From contig JBIPOE010000005.1 in the NCBI GenBank assembly GCA_044379485.1, forward strand, positions 1 through 64,000: a stretch of 64,000 nucleotides of DNA. Direction: 5' to 3'. The notes beneath the pieces were generated by a model. It searched no databases. It was not told the origin of the DNA and worked only from the letters and a program-made list of their open reading frames with translations. Every line of letters begins with the position of its first letter. Position 1 is the first letter of the stretch. Source of the DNA: CAMDMI01 sp044379485 (lineage in GTDB: Bacteria > Bacteroidota > Bacteroidia > Cytophagales > Flexibacteraceae). The position numbers were made by a program, and so were the translations under genes. Below are positions 33,206-42,207 of this stretch, one piece after another.

Positions 33206-34015
33206 ATGATAACCATCATTACGCCTGTTTTTAATGCTGCAAAATATATTGAATCCTGCCTGCAAAGTGTAGCAGATCAATATTTTATGGGCCTGGAACA
33301 TTTGGTTATTGATGGTGGATCTACAGATGGAACCCAGGAGCTAATCCAAAATTTTGCAAAAAATTTCAGCCATATCAAATGGATTTGTGAAAAAGACAGG
33401 GGCCAAAGTGATGCGATGAACAAAGGAATTGTGTTGGCCAAAAACCAAGTGATTTCCTTTTTGAATGCCGATGACCGATATGAGGAAGGTGCACTTTCTT
33501 TTGCCAAATCAATATTTGAAAAAGCCCTAGCTGGTACTTTTTTAGTTGGAAATTGCAGGGTGATTAGGGAGGATGGTTCTTTGTATATGGTTAATAAACC
33601 ATATCCCTTTGACCCGGTTAGTTTTATGCTTGATTACAATTTCCCGTACAATCCTTCTGCTTATTTTTACCACAAATCGCTTCACAATCAGGTAGGTATG
33701 TATGAAGAAACAGATCATCTGACAATGGATATCGATTTCCTTTTCCGTATTTTACCAGTAGCAAAAATTTTATATGAAGACCGGATTCTTGGCAACTATG
33801 TAATGGTTGCCAACAGCAAAACAATGAAAGAAATTTCCGCCGGACGAAATGTTGAGAATTTATTGGCAGTTTTTGAAAAATACGAAAAGACCTTAAGTCT
33901 TTTGCAAAAGCTTAGATTATCGTTCTTGAGGTCATTGGGGAAAAACAGAGGTTGGATTATGTTTTACCTTCAAAACCCGGTTAACCTTCTCAAATTGCTT
34001 AAAAGAAAAAAATGA
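33206..34015 (+). CDS. Family 2 glycosyltransferase
   Basis: 269 residues from the ATG at 33206; a TTG four codons earlier is possible but removes the usual MITIITPVFN start. GT-A fold: ITPVFNAAKYIESCLQSV, the nucleotide-binding LVIDGGSTDGTQ, and the DXD-like FLNADDRY. DIDFLFRILPVAK is the acceptor-site region typical of the WcaA group. Cytoplasmic face of the membrane, no transmembrane segment. Likely part of a small surface-glycan unit with the preceding methyltransferase. Confidence 0.87.
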   Translation: MITIITPVFNAAKYIESCLQSVADQYFMGLEHLVIDGGSTDGTQELIQNFAKNFSHIKWICEKDRGQSDAMNKGIVLAKNQVISFLNADDRYEEGALSFAKSIFEKALAGTFLVGNCRVIREDGSLYMVNKPYPFDPVSFMLDYNFPYNPSAYFYHKSLHNQVGMYEETDHLTMDIDFLFRILPVAKILYEDRILGNYVMVANSKTMKEISAGRNVENLLAVFEKYEKTLSLLQKLRLSFLRSLGKNRGWIMFYLQNPVNLLKLLKRKK

Positions 34016-34102
34016 AAGTAGTTTTTCTGCTTAATGAATTGATAATCAAAGCTCATAAAATAAGTTCTACAAAAAGACATAACTACTATCAATAGATAGG
34101 GC

Positions 34103-34110
34103 TATTTTTG
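34103..34110 (+). promoter_or_regulatory. -7 box TATTTTTG of accA
   Basis: TATTTTTG lies 22 bases before the accA ATG and fits TAnnTTTG. No TTTG occurs at the -33 distance, so support is partial. Confidence 0.35.
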
Positions 34111-34132
34111 GTCCAATAAGTAAAAGAAAAAT

Positions 34133-35080
34133 ATGCTGGATTTTGAAAAACCAATCATAGAACTCGATCAGAAACTAGCTGATATGAAGCAGTTTGCTGT
34201 TGAAAACAATGTGGATGTTACAGAGGCAGTAAAGTCATTGGAGGAAAAAATTTCCAAACTAAAAAAGACCACCTACCAAAACCTAACCCGTTGGCAAAGA
34301 GTACAATTGTCCAGGCATCCGGATAGACCATATACCCTGGATTATATCCAAACCATTTGCGATAAATTTGTGGAGCTTCACGGCGACCGCGGTTTTGGAG
34401 ATGATAAGGCTATGGTTGGCGGGTTTGGGGAAATTGGTGGGCAATCCATCATGTTTATTGGTCAACAAAAAGGTAGAAATACCAAGCAAAGACAACATAG
34501 GAATTTTGGGATGGCCAATCCGGAAGGATACCGCAAAGCCCTCAGATTGATGAAGTTGGCTGAGAAGTTTAATAAGCCAATCGTTACTTTAATTGATACA
34601 CCGGGAGCTTTTCCAGGAATTGAAGCTGAAGAAAGGGGTCAAGGGGAAGCCATTGCGAGAAACCTGAAAGAAATGTTCATGCTGAAAGTCCCTGTTATTT
34701 GCATAGTTATTGGAGAGGGCGCTTCTGGTGGGGCATTGGGAATTGCAATTGGTGATAAAGTTTTTATGCTTGAAAACACCTGGTATTCAGTTATTTCTCC
34801 TGAGTCCTGTTCTTCTATTTTGTGGCGAAGCTGGGATTACAAAGAGCAAGCCGCGGAAGCTTTAAAATTAACTGCAAAGGACATGCAAAAGTTTGGTTTG
34901 GTGGACGATATCATAAAGGAACCCCTAGGCGGAGCACACACAGATCCTGTTGCAACAGCCAAAAAAATAAAGAAAACAATTCTGGACACCTTGGACGATT
35001 TGAATAAAACAGATGCTGCAGACAGGATTTTAAACAGAATAGAAAAGTTCTCTGCAATGGGCGTCGTTGTAGAAAATTAA
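34133..35080 (+). CDS. accA: Acetyl-CoA carboxylase carboxyltransferase subunit alpha
   Basis: 315 residues, full length. The N-terminal helical region (FEKPIIELDQKLADMK) is followed by the crotonase-like core: ELHGDRGFGDDKAMVGG, LIDTPGAFPGIEAEERGQGE and the oxyanion-hole segment VIGEGASGGALGIAIGDK. With AccD it transfers CO2 from carboxybiotin to acetyl-CoA in fatty-acid synthesis. The accD gene is not in this window; a biotin carboxylase gene begins at 63571 but may serve another carboxylase. Confidence 0.95.
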   Translation: MLDFEKPIIELDQKLADMKQFAVENNVDVTEAVKSLEEKISKLKKTTYQNLTRWQRVQLSRHPDRPYTLDYIQTICDKFVELHGDRGFGDDKAMVGGFGEIGGQSIMFIGQQKGRNTKQRQHRNFGMANPEGYRKALRLMKLAEKFNKPIVTLIDTPGAFPGIEAEERGQGEAIARNLKEMFMLKVPVICIVIGEGASGGALGIAIGDKVFMLENTWYSVISPESCSSILWRSWDYKEQAAEALKLTAKDMQKFGLVDDIIKEPLGGAHTDPVATAKKIKKTILDTLDDLNKTDAADRILNRIEKFSAMGVVVEN

Positions 35081-35116
35081 GCTTCCTACCGGTACAAACT
35101 AAAAAAATAAAAACCA

Positions 35117-36355
35117 TTGGAGTTTCTATCAAGCCAGCCATCTGATTTTCAGAAGAGTTTCGATCTTAAACAGATTGAATTTCAGGCTGTTCTTGATCTA
35201 ACCATTGCCATCAATAAGAATAAACCAGAACAGGGTCTTTACCTTATTCTGGAAGATTATCTGCTTGAAAAACTAGGTATTAACCATTTTTCCTTGTTTT
35301 TTAAAGATGAAGAATGGAGAAATTCATTCGGTTATGGAATTATGGTTCAAAATTCCGTTTCGCTTTCTTTACTTGACAATTTGGTGAATGTCAGCATTTT
35401 GAGTGAACTTTCAACGGAACTTTCGGAACAAAACAAACACCTGCATCATGTAATTCCATTTTTCTTTGATGGAGAATTGCGTGGCGTTATCCTTTCCGGG
35501 AAACCCGAAAATTTTTCATATCCATATGATGTAGAAGCGGTTGCCTTGATTCAGACTTTGGTAAGTTTGATGGTGATGGCAATTGAAAACCAGAAACTTC
35601 TGGCTTACCGTATTCGTCAGGAGGCATTTAGAAAGGAGATTGAAATTGCAAGACAAGTTCAAAGGATGTTGTTTCCAAAAACACTTCCCGACACTGATGA
35701 ACTTAAAATATATACTACCTACCTACCCCATCAGGATGTAAGTGGTGATTACTATGATTTTATCCAACTAAGCGAGCACCAGTTTGCACTTTGTGTCGCT
35801 GATGTCTCCGGAAAAGGTATGTCTGCTGCATTGCTCATGTCCAATTTTCAGGCTTGCATGCGAACCCTGATGATGGAGAAAAAGGAACTTGGACCTGCCG
35901 TTGTTTTAATGAATATGCTTTTGTGCCAAAACAGCAACCAGGAGCGGTTTATAACTTCTTTTATGGCCGTAATAGACAAGAAAAAAAATGAAATGACCTA
36001 TGTAAACTCAGGCCACAATCCACCCTGTTTAATCAGTATGGATGGTAGTTTACAGCAGCTGCTTTTGGGCTCTACCATTTTAGGTATTTTTCCGACCTTG
36101 CCACATTTAACAATTGGAAGAGTAAGCCTAACAGAAGAAGTTCTTTTAGTGGCTTATACAGATGGTCTTACAGAAGTTGAAGGCCAAAATAATGATGAGT
36201 TTGGTGTTGATAGATTAGAGCAATATTTCATTGAAAACAGACATGAGAAACTGGCTGTTTTGCATCAACGGTTTTTAAACAGGCTTTCTGAATTTGCTGG
36301 TGAAAAGGGGTTCAATGATGACATTACCCTGCTAACAGCAAGAATAAAGCCTTAG
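35117..36355 (+). CDS. GAF-like plus PP2C/SpoIIE phosphatase (RsbU type)
   Basis: 412 residues from a TTG at 35117; the next in-frame ATG lies far inside the domain, so a non-ATG start is likely. Residues about 15-165 form a GAF-like sensor. A helical linker (EIEIARQVQRMLFPKTLP) leads into the phosphatase, with metal-binding motifs DVSGDYYDF, CVADVSGKGMSAALLMSN, NSGHNPPCL, YTDGLTEVEG and NDDITLL. Such enzymes dephosphorylate anti-anti-sigma (STAS) proteins. No partner kinase or STAS gene is adjacent. Confidence 0.85.
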   Translation: MEFLSSQPSDFQKSFDLKQIEFQAVLDLTIAINKNKPEQGLYLILEDYLLEKLGINHFSLFFKDEEWRNSFGYGIMVQNSVSLSLLDNLVNVSILSELSTELSEQNKHLHHVIPFFFDGELRGVILSGKPENFSYPYDVEAVALIQTLVSLMVMAIENQKLLAYRIRQEAFRKEIEIARQVQRMLFPKTLPDTDELKIYTTYLPHQDVSGDYYDFIQLSEHQFALCVADVSGKGMSAALLMSNFQACMRTLMMEKKELGPAVVLMNMLLCQNSNQERFITSFMAVIDKKKNEMTYVNSGHNPPCLISMDGSLQQLLLGSTILGIFPTLPHLTIGRVSLTEEVLLVAYTDGLTEVEGQNNDEFGVDRLEQYFIENRHEKLAVLHQRFLNRLSEFAGEKGFNDDITLLTARIKP

Positions 36356-36423
36356 ATTCTTCCGAATTTTTTTTCAACAATACGTGCTAAAAAACTGTTT
36401 CAGTTTTTAAATCTAAAAATAAG

Positions 36424-36729
36424 GTGGAAAACGAAAAAATTACTTTTTCAAAGTTGCTGGGAGAAATCCCGATGATAGCCAGGTTCATTTTGATTGGGCT
36501 TAGCTTTATTTCCATTTTGGTGATTTATGATTTTTTTCGACTTGTCGCATTGCCCGGACCGTTGGTGCCAGGTGAAGACCTGTACATTCATATTGCTATG
36601 TTGATTTTGGTACCATTCTCCCTATGTTGTATGCTAATGGCATCTTTTGGCTACGCATACTATCAAAAATGTAAGCTATTGAACATTAAGCCATTTTGGG
36701 ACAATTTTATGAAAGAAATAAACGGCTAA
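36424..36729 (+). CDS. Small membrane protein, two transmembrane segments
   Basis: 101 residues from a GTG at 36424 (VENEKITFSKLLGEIPM). Two hydrophobic helices (about 18-38, FILIGLSFISILVIYDFF, and about 56-78, AMLILVPFSLCCMLMASF) flank a short loop with LPGPLVPGED. Family not recognised. It follows the SpoIIE phosphatase by 68 bases and may be co-transcribed. Its stop overlaps the converging lipoprotein gene by 4 bases. Confidence 0.55.
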   Translation: MENEKITFSKLLGEIPMIARFILIGLSFISILVIYDFFRLVALPGPLVPGEDLYIHIAMLILVPFSLCCMLMASFGYAYYQKCKLLNIKPFWDNFMKEING

Positions 36730-36956
36730 TGCTTTTTCTTTTTCATGCCGGAATGGGTATATGGCTTCTTGGTTAACCTGCCGTTTTCATCTTGTTCTGT
36801 TTCTGTCTTTTTTAATCCTTCCTTGCTGCCTGCTTTTACAACCTCGGTTCCTCCATGAATATCAGGACAAGGGTAGGAATTTTTTGCACAGGCAGATGCC
36901 AGAACAAAAACACACAAAAAAGCAAATTTAAAGAGAGGCATACGGGTCATTTTCAT
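36726..36956 (-). CDS. Small lipoprotein
   Basis: 76 residues. The signal LFKFAFLCVFVLASACAKN ends in a lipobox with the modified Cys near residue 23. The mature part is short, with YPCPDIHGGTEVVKAG and a basic, glycine-poor tail (KPYTHSGMKKKKH). Similar small YPCPD lipoproteins occur in Bacteroidota and have no known role. Its first codons overlap the 3' end of the SirB1-like gene by 29 bases, which suggests translational coupling. A shorter start at residue 6 is possible. Confidence 0.65.
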   Translation of the reverse strand: MKMTRMPLFKFAFLCVFVLASACAKNSYPCPDIHGGTEVVKAGSKEGLKKTETEQDENGRLTKKPYTHSGMKKKKH

Positions 36957-37797
36957 CAGTTAAGACTTCGAGTAAGCTTCTGATTTCAGCGTCTTTTTCT
37001 TCGTTTCCAGCCTTTTCAAATGCTACAATCATATTGCGCATCACCCTTCTTATGATATCCAAATGGCTGCATGGTTGGTAGAATATATCATTTGGCTTTA
37101 GTTGCAGGTTGCTTAGATAGTTATCAATATCCTGTTTGCTAAAAACCAGGCCTTTGTTAAAAACATTGATATAAAACTGATGCCTTCCCTGTTTATAAGT
37201 AAGAATAAAAAGATTTGGAAGATTCACGCCATAGATGGGAAGTTTCATTCTTTGGGCCACCATCATATATAAACAGCAAAGGGAAATGGGATTGCCTTTT
37301 TTACTTTCCAAAACTATGTTGATCATTGAATTGGAAATTGAATGAAAGTTTTTGGTATTTGGCGAGAACTTTAACTTGTTAAAAATAACGGAATTAAGGA
37401 TTTTTATCTGATCAAGCGGAACAGCATCCGGTTTAAACTCAAGCCATGTTTCATAATACAATTGTTGAACCTGGTCCTTAATTTTGGAGTAATCCAGATC
37501 GGGATATTGGTAAGTAGCAACCAACCAAAGGCCCTCAAGCAGATCTTGGTCCGGGCTATTTTTCCAATTGATTAATCTTGTTTTGAGATTTTCAAATTGA
37601 AGGTTATGAATTATATCTTCAATTCTTTTTTGAGATCTGGCATCAAAACTTTGCCCCCATTCCTGCTCAAGGGCAGGAATAATGGCTTCTCCAAGGGATA
37701 TAATTTTTTGCTCAACCAAAGACACAACTTCCATATCTGTGTCTCCCAACAAAGTAACAAGAGCTTTCATCTCATTGTCGCTCAGACTATTCTCCAT
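36928..37797 (-). CDS. SirB1/transglutaminase-like family protein
   Basis: 289 residues. The N-terminal half is helical. The core (LNSVIFNKLKFSPN, ESKKGNPISLCCLYMMVAQR, MKLPIYGVNLPNLFILTY, FYINVFNKGLVFS) matches the transglutaminase-like core-2 domain of the SirB1 family. The nucleophile position in this family is the Cys of ISLCCLY. SirB1-like proteins are widespread and of uncertain function. It leads a two-gene unit with the small lipoprotein. Confidence 0.82.
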   Translation of the reverse strand: MENSLSDNEMKALVTLLGDTDMEVVSLVEQKIISLGEAIIPALEQEWGQSFDARSQKRIEDIIHNLQFENLKTRLINWKNSPDQDLLEGLWLVATYQYPDLDYSKIKDQVQQLYYETWLEFKPDAVPLDQIKILNSVIFNKLKFSPNTKNFHSISNSMINIVLESKKGNPISLCCLYMMVAQRMKLPIYGVNLPNLFILTYKQGRHQFYINVFNKGLVFSKQDIDNYLSNLQLKPNDIFYQPCSHLDIIRRVMRNMIVAFEKAGNEEKDAEIRSLLEVLTDENDPYASL

Positions 37798-38023
37798 TCA
37801 AACCAAAATTTTTTATAGTGTTCCCTGTGGCAATAAACACAAAAATTAAACGAAGGTTATTTTATTTTTTCAAAAAATATTTTCAAAATCTTATCAGTAA
37901 AAGGCCTCTCTTATTTTTATCTAAATTCAATAATATTTGAATCTTAGCTTTTAAAAATTTGTTCATTAAACATTTCTTCCTAAAATTGGGCCATCATTCA
38001 ATTTTCTATACACAAAAAAAATA

Positions 38024-38428
38024 ATGGAAGGCAAGAAGAAGTACAAAGCCGTGATGCTCATCGATGATAATGAGATAGACAACCTCATTAACCAAAAGAT
38101 GCTTGAGGCGTCTAATGTTGCAGAAACTATTTTCATGCACACTGGCGCCAAAGGAGCTTTGGAGTTTTTGAAAAATATTGAGAAACTTTCTACCAATGGT
38201 GTAGGACTTCCTGAAATAATTTTCCTTGATATTGATATGCCACTAATGGATGGATTTCAGTTTTTGGATGAATTTGATAAATTATCAGATTACATTAAAA
38301 ACAACATTTCTATCATTATGCTCACATCCTCAATTAATCCGCAGGATCTAAGTAAGGCTAAGAAAAGCAATTTTGTAAAAAAATATATCAATAAACCTTT
38401 GACTCAGGAGGCCTTAGAAAAGGTTTAA
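38024..38428 (+). CDS. Single-domain response regulator (CheY-like)
   Basis: 134 residues, receiver domain only. Acidic pocket IDDNEID, phospho-acceptor Asp in FLDIDMPLMDG (near 65), the Thr/Ser switch in IIMLTSSI and the conserved Lys in KYINKPL. Insertions such as KNIEKLSTNGVGLPEI are typical of Bacteroidota stand-alone receivers. No output domain and no kinase gene nearby, so it probably acts by protein contact. A clear terminator follows. Confidence 0.9.
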   Translation: MEGKKKYKAVMLIDDNEIDNLINQKMLEASNVAETIFMHTGAKGALEFLKNIEKLSTNGVGLPEIIFLDIDMPLMDGFQFLDEFDKLSDYIKNNISIIMLTSSINPQDLSKAKKSNFVKKYINKPLTQEALEKV

Positions 38429-38454
38429 GTTCAAATGTTTATCTATAATTTAAG

Positions 38455-38478
38455 TCCCGCCGAAAGCGGGATTTTTTT
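38455..38478 (+). terminator. Rho-independent terminator after the response regulator
   Basis: TCCCGC-CGAAA-GCGGGA (38455-38471) followed by seven T, five bases before the miaA ATG. It separates the two units, so miaA may be transcribed from within or just after this hairpin or by readthrough. Confidence 0.85.
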
Positions 38479-38483
38479 ATGTC

Positions 38484-39371
38484 ATGAAAAAAGTATTCAT
38501 CATTTGTGGACCAACAGCTTCGGGAAAAACCGCCCTGGCCATTTCTCTTGCCCAGGAATTAGGCACAGAAATTTTGTCAGCAGATTCAAGACAGGTTTTT
38601 AAAGAACTTAATATTGGTGTTGCAAAACCAGATGCTTCAGAACTATTAGCAGTTAAACATCATTTTGTTAACCATGTATCTGTAAATGAAGACTACACAG
38701 CTGGTCGATTTGGAAAAGAGGCCAAAGAATTCCTGGATCAGTATTTTCTAACACACGATTCTATTGTCGTTTGTGGCGGAACTGGGCTTTACATAAAGGC
38801 TTTGACTGAAGGTTTGGACAGGCCACCCGTTTCCGATGATATTCGTAATGAGGTCAATGAGATTTTGGAAGAACATGGTTTGCCTTTTTTAGCCAAAATG
38901 CTTGAGGAAAAAGATCCTGAACTGGCTGCCACAGTCAATTTGCTCAATCCCAGACGCGTTCAAAGAATGCTTGAATGGGTTATGGCTGGAAAACCAGTTT
39001 CACCTACTCAGCCATGGCCTGCCGACTGGAAAATATTTAAAATAGCAATTGAAGTTCCAAAAGAAGACTTGTATAAAAAGATTGATCAAAGAGTAGATAA
39101 AATGTTGGAAAAAGGGCTTTGGAAAGAAGCTGAATCCTTTTTGCCCGTTCAACATTTAAATGCCTTACAAACAGTGGGATATCAGGAAATTTTCGAATTT
39201 TTTGATGGGAAATCAAAAAAAGAAAATGCCATTGGAAAAATAAAACAACACACCCGAAATTATGCCAAAAGACAAGGTACCTGGTTTAAAAAGGATCCGG
39301 ATGTAGTTTGGATAGAACCTGGAAATCAGGCAGATATGGTAAAGGCCGTATTGGCCTCCCAAGGCAGCTGA
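38484..39371 (+). CDS. miaA: tRNA dimethylallyltransferase
   Basis: 295 residues, full length. P-loop CGPTASGKTALAISLA at the N-terminus, SADSRQVFKELNIGVAKPDA next, then HHFVNHVSVNEDYTAGRF and VVCGGTGLYIKALTEG. The C-terminal QHTRNYAKRQGTWFKKD contacts tRNA. It adds the dimethylallyl group to A37 of tRNAs reading UNN codons. The gene starts 5 bases after a terminator and its end overlaps the converging gene by 46 bases. Confidence 0.95.
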   Translation: MKKVFIICGPTASGKTALAISLAQELGTEILSADSRQVFKELNIGVAKPDASELLAVKHHFVNHVSVNEDYTAGRFGKEAKEFLDQYFLTHDSIVVCGGTGLYIKALTEGLDRPPVSDDIRNEVNEILEEHGLPFLAKMLEEKDPELAATVNLLNPRRVQRMLEWVMAGKPVSPTQPWPADWKIFKIAIEVPKEDLYKKIDQRVDKMLEKGLWKEAESFLPVQHLNALQTVGYQEIFEFFDGKSKKENAIGKIKQHTRNYAKRQGTWFKKDPDVVWIEPGNQADMVKAVLASQGS

Positions 39372-39832
39372 ATCTTTTCAAATTTCATCAATTTGCCCAT
39401 CATGCTATACGGTTTTTCGTTTAGCAATTTTTCATACGCATATTGATTTTCTTTCAGTTCAGCATTCAATCTTGAAATCTGCATCATGTTTTGATTGATG
39501 CTTTTTAGAATAATTTCCTGAAGGTGCTTTGATTCATTGTCACTATACAAGTTTCCAAAAGCCTCGTTTACTGAGTCCAATTTGTCTTGCAGAGATTTAC
39601 TATCCAACTTGCCGGAAAGGTAAGCGCACATATTTTCGCAAAATCCTTCCAAATCAGAAACAGATAAACTTTCAAGTTGATCTACGTCTGTTCTCACTTG
39701 CTTCTTTGATTCCTGAATTTGATTAATCAGCCGTATGATGGCCGCTTTATAATTTTTAAATGTATGGTAGTTAACTCCCAGCACCAGAAAAATAACACCA
39801 GAAATCACCACGAAAAAAGGAACGAATCCCAT
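39326..39832 (-). CDS. Membrane-anchored coiled-coil protein, unknown function
   Basis: 168 residues. One N-terminal transmembrane helix (FVPFFVVISGVIFLVLGVNY) is followed by a mainly helical, heptad-like body (LINQIQESKKQVRTDVDQLE, LNAELKENQYAYEKLLNE). No recognised domain; general shape resembles LemA-like or other stalk proteins. The last 46 bases overlap miaA on the other strand. It lies 29 bases downstream of pfkA on the same strand. Confidence 0.6.
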   Translation of the reverse strand: MGFVPFFVVISGVIFLVLGVNYHTFKNYKAAIIRLINQIQESKKQVRTDVDQLESLSVSDLEGFCENMCAYLSGKLDSKSLQDKLDSVNEAFGNLYSDNESKHLQEIILKSINQNMMQISRLNAELKENQYAYEKLLNEKPYSMMGKLMKFEKIQLPWEANTAFTISA

Positions 39833-39861
39833 ATTAATTATTTTTTTAAATCAAGTTTTAA

Positions 39862-40833
39862 TTAAACGCTCAAAATATCTACAAGCCTGATCAGGTCAGG
39901 ATGAATGGGTTTTCGCAAGGTTATTGTTTCCTTAAAAGGTGTATAAACAACCTCATTATTTACAATTCCAGCCATTACATTTTTTCGGCCATCCAATAGC
40001 CCCTCAACAGCCGCAACACCGAGTCTTGAACTCAGAATCCTATCAAAAGCAGACGGTGCACCACCTCTTTGTATGTGGCCCAAAGTGGTTACTTTAATAT
40101 CTGCATAAGGAACATGCTTTTGCACTCTGCTAGCTACCGCCAAAGCGCCTCCTTCTTCATCACCTTCTGCAACAACGATAATAGAGGATGTTTTGGATCT
40201 GTTCCATCCTCCCTTCAAAGTTTCAATAACCTCTTCTATGGAACTATTGGTTTCTGGAACCATAACAAGCTCAGCTCCACCACCAATACCAGATTGAATC
40301 GCTATATAACCAGAGTCTCTGCCCATTACTTCAATAAAAAATATCCGGTCATGAGAGTCTGCAGTATCCCGGATTTTATCAATGGCTTCCAATGCCGTAT
40401 TTACAGCGGTATCGAAGCCAATTGTATAATCTGTGCCATACAAATCGTTGTCAATTGTTCCTGGAGCACCTACAGTTGGAATGCCATATTCATTGTAAAA
40501 AATATCTGCTCCAGTAAAAGTACCGTTACCTCCAATAGCAACAAGGCCTTCTATTCCAAGCATTTGCACTTGTTCGTAAGCCTTTCTCCTTCCTTCAGGA
40601 CTTCGAAATTCTTCGCTTCTGGCAGATTTAAGGATGGTTCCACCCCGTTGAACCGTGTTGCTGACTGCCTTTGAATCAAGCTTTACAATGTCACCTTTAA
40701 TCATTCCATTGTAGCCTCTTCTAATTCCGTAAATTTCTATGCCATAATATACAGCTGCTCTAACGGCAGCACGTACACAAGCGTTCATACCCGGCGAATC
40801 TCCACCAGAGGTAAAAACAGCAATTTTTTTCAT
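39862..40833 (-). CDS. pfkA: 6-phosphofructokinase, ATP-type fold
   Basis: 323 residues. FTSGGDSPGMNACVRAAVR, RGGTILKSARSEEFR, PGTIDNDLYGTDYTIGFDTA with the catalytic base Asp, and EVMGRDSGYIAIQSG are all present. It phosphorylates fructose 6-phosphate in glycolysis. The ATP/Mg loop reads GGNGTF at 101-106 where the usual sequence is GGDG, so Asp103 is replaced by Asn. Otherwise the active site is intact. Confidence 0.93.
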   Translation of the reverse strand: MKKIAVFTSGGDSPGMNACVRAAVRAAVYYGIEIYGIRRGYNGMIKGDIVKLDSKAVSNTVQRGGTILKSARSEEFRSPEGRRKAYEQVQMLGIEGLVAIGGNGTFTGADIFYNEYGIPTVGAPGTIDNDLYGTDYTIGFDTAVNTALEAIDKIRDTADSHDRIFFIEVMGRDSGYIAIQSGIGGGAELVMVPETNSSIEEVIETLKGGWNRSKTSSIIVVAEGDEEGGALAVASRVQKHVPYADIKVTTLGHIQRGGAPSAFDRILSSRLGVAAVEGLLDGRKNVMAGIVNNEVVYTPFKETITLRKPIHPDLIRLVDILSV

Positions 40834-41078
40834 AATAAGTTATTGCTGAACCAGTTCAGACTTTTACCTGTAATAATACCAATTGCAAAGAAAACCTTTC
40901 CCAGCCTATAGAACAAATTTGAAATAAGAATGGTTCAAATTGTTAAGTAACTAAATCAACAATTTGTTTTCAATTTCTACATAAAACTTTGTCTTTAATG
41001 CGCTTCAGAAAACATTTTTAAAAATTGGAAATCCTTCAGTAGAAACGCCAATAAGTAACTATCTGACCAACAAAAATT

Positions 41079-41972
41079 TTATTTGTTCTGACTTTGTTTC
41101 CATTGATTTTGGGCTGCCATTAAGGTATTTTCCATCAACGCAATAATAGTCATCGGTCCAACTCCACCTGGAACAGGTGTAATTGCCATGCATTTTGGAC
41201 TTACGGAATCAAAATCGACATCACCAACCAGGCGATATCCCGACTTTTTAGTTTCATCCTGTATCCGTGAAATGCCAACATCAATTACAACAACCCCTTC
41301 CTTGACCATATCTCCTTTTAAAAATTCAGGTATTCCAAGTGCAGCAACCAAAATATCAGCTTGCAAAGTAATTTCCTTCAAATTTTTTGTTTTGCTGTGA
41401 CAAATGGTAACTGTTGAATTTCCTGGCTTTGAGTTTCGTGAGAGAAGTAAACTCATAGGCAAACCAACTATTTGACTTCTGCCTAAAACAACAACATGTT
41501 TTCCTTCAGTTTCAATATTATAATGTTGCAGTAATTTAATAATACCCCATGGTGTTGCAGAGGCAAAAGCTTTTTGGCCCTTGGCCATTCTGCCAAGATT
41601 TATAGGGTGAAAACCGTCTACATCTTTTTCAGGATCAATAGATTCTATAACTTTATCAACAGAGATATGTGGAGGCAACGGGAGTTGAACAATAAATCCA
41701 TGTAAGTTTTTATCTGCATTCATGACTTGTATTTGAGCAATTAACTCAGACTCGGATATACCAGACTCAAACCTAATCAAACTTGATCTAAAGCCGATTT
41801 TTTTACATGCCTCCATTTTGGCTGCAACATAGGTTTCACTCGGTCCACTTTGCCCAACTAGAATTGCTGCAAGGTGTGGCTCTACACCGGTTTTTTTCTT
41901 AAAAGCTAAAAGATTAATAGCCAGTTGATCACTGAAGTAATTGGCCGATTCCTTTCCGTTAATTAATGTCAT
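41079..41972 (-). CDS. folD: Methylenetetrahydrofolate dehydrogenase/cyclohydrolase
   Basis: 297 residues, full length. Signatures are AILVGQSGPSETYVAAKMEA with the catalytic Tyr and Lys, GFIVQLPLPPH, EKDVDGFHPINLG, the NADP-binding VVLGRSQIVGLPMSLLL and the C-terminal PVPGGVGPMTIIALMENT. The S-E-T-Y-V-A-A-K segment fits the family (usually SxxYVxxK). It interconverts methylene-, methenyl- and formyl-tetrahydrofolate. It diverges from the xylulokinase gene. Confidence 0.95.
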   Translation of the reverse strand: MTLINGKESANYFSDQLAINLLAFKKKTGVEPHLAAILVGQSGPSETYVAAKMEACKKIGFRSSLIRFESGISESELIAQIQVMNADKNLHGFIVQLPLPPHISVDKVIESIDPEKDVDGFHPINLGRMAKGQKAFASATPWGIIKLLQHYNIETEGKHVVVLGRSQIVGLPMSLLLSRNSKPGNSTVTICHSKTKNLKEITLQADILVAALGIPEFLKGDMVKEGVVVIDVGISRIQDETKKSGYRLVGDVDFDSVSPKCMAITPVPGGVGPMTIIALMENTLMAAQNQWKQSQNK

Positions 41973-42133
41973 TATGCAAATAAAAAAATCTATTGAAATT
42001 CAAAACTTTCAAGTATCTGTTTCTTATCAAGATTAGAAATTTAATAAGCCGCAAATCTAGCTTGTCTTGCAAATAGATTTCCAAACAAATTGAATTTGTC
42101 ATATCATTATTTATCCTGGAATTTTTCTTTTGT

Positions 42134-42150
42134 AAATGATGAAATCATTT
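42134..42150. promoter_or_regulatory. AAATGAT-GAA-ATCATTT palindrome upstream of xylulokinase
   Basis: Perfect 7-bp arms around GAA, in the 235-bp divergent region between folD and the xylulokinase gene, 58 bases before the latter's ATG. Position and size suit a dimeric sugar-responsive regulator. No regulator gene is adjacent. Confidence 0.35.
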
Positions 42151-42207
42151 TTTGATTTGTCTAGGATTTTCTTTTATATTTAATCCTTTAAATCTTCACA
42201 AAAAAAC

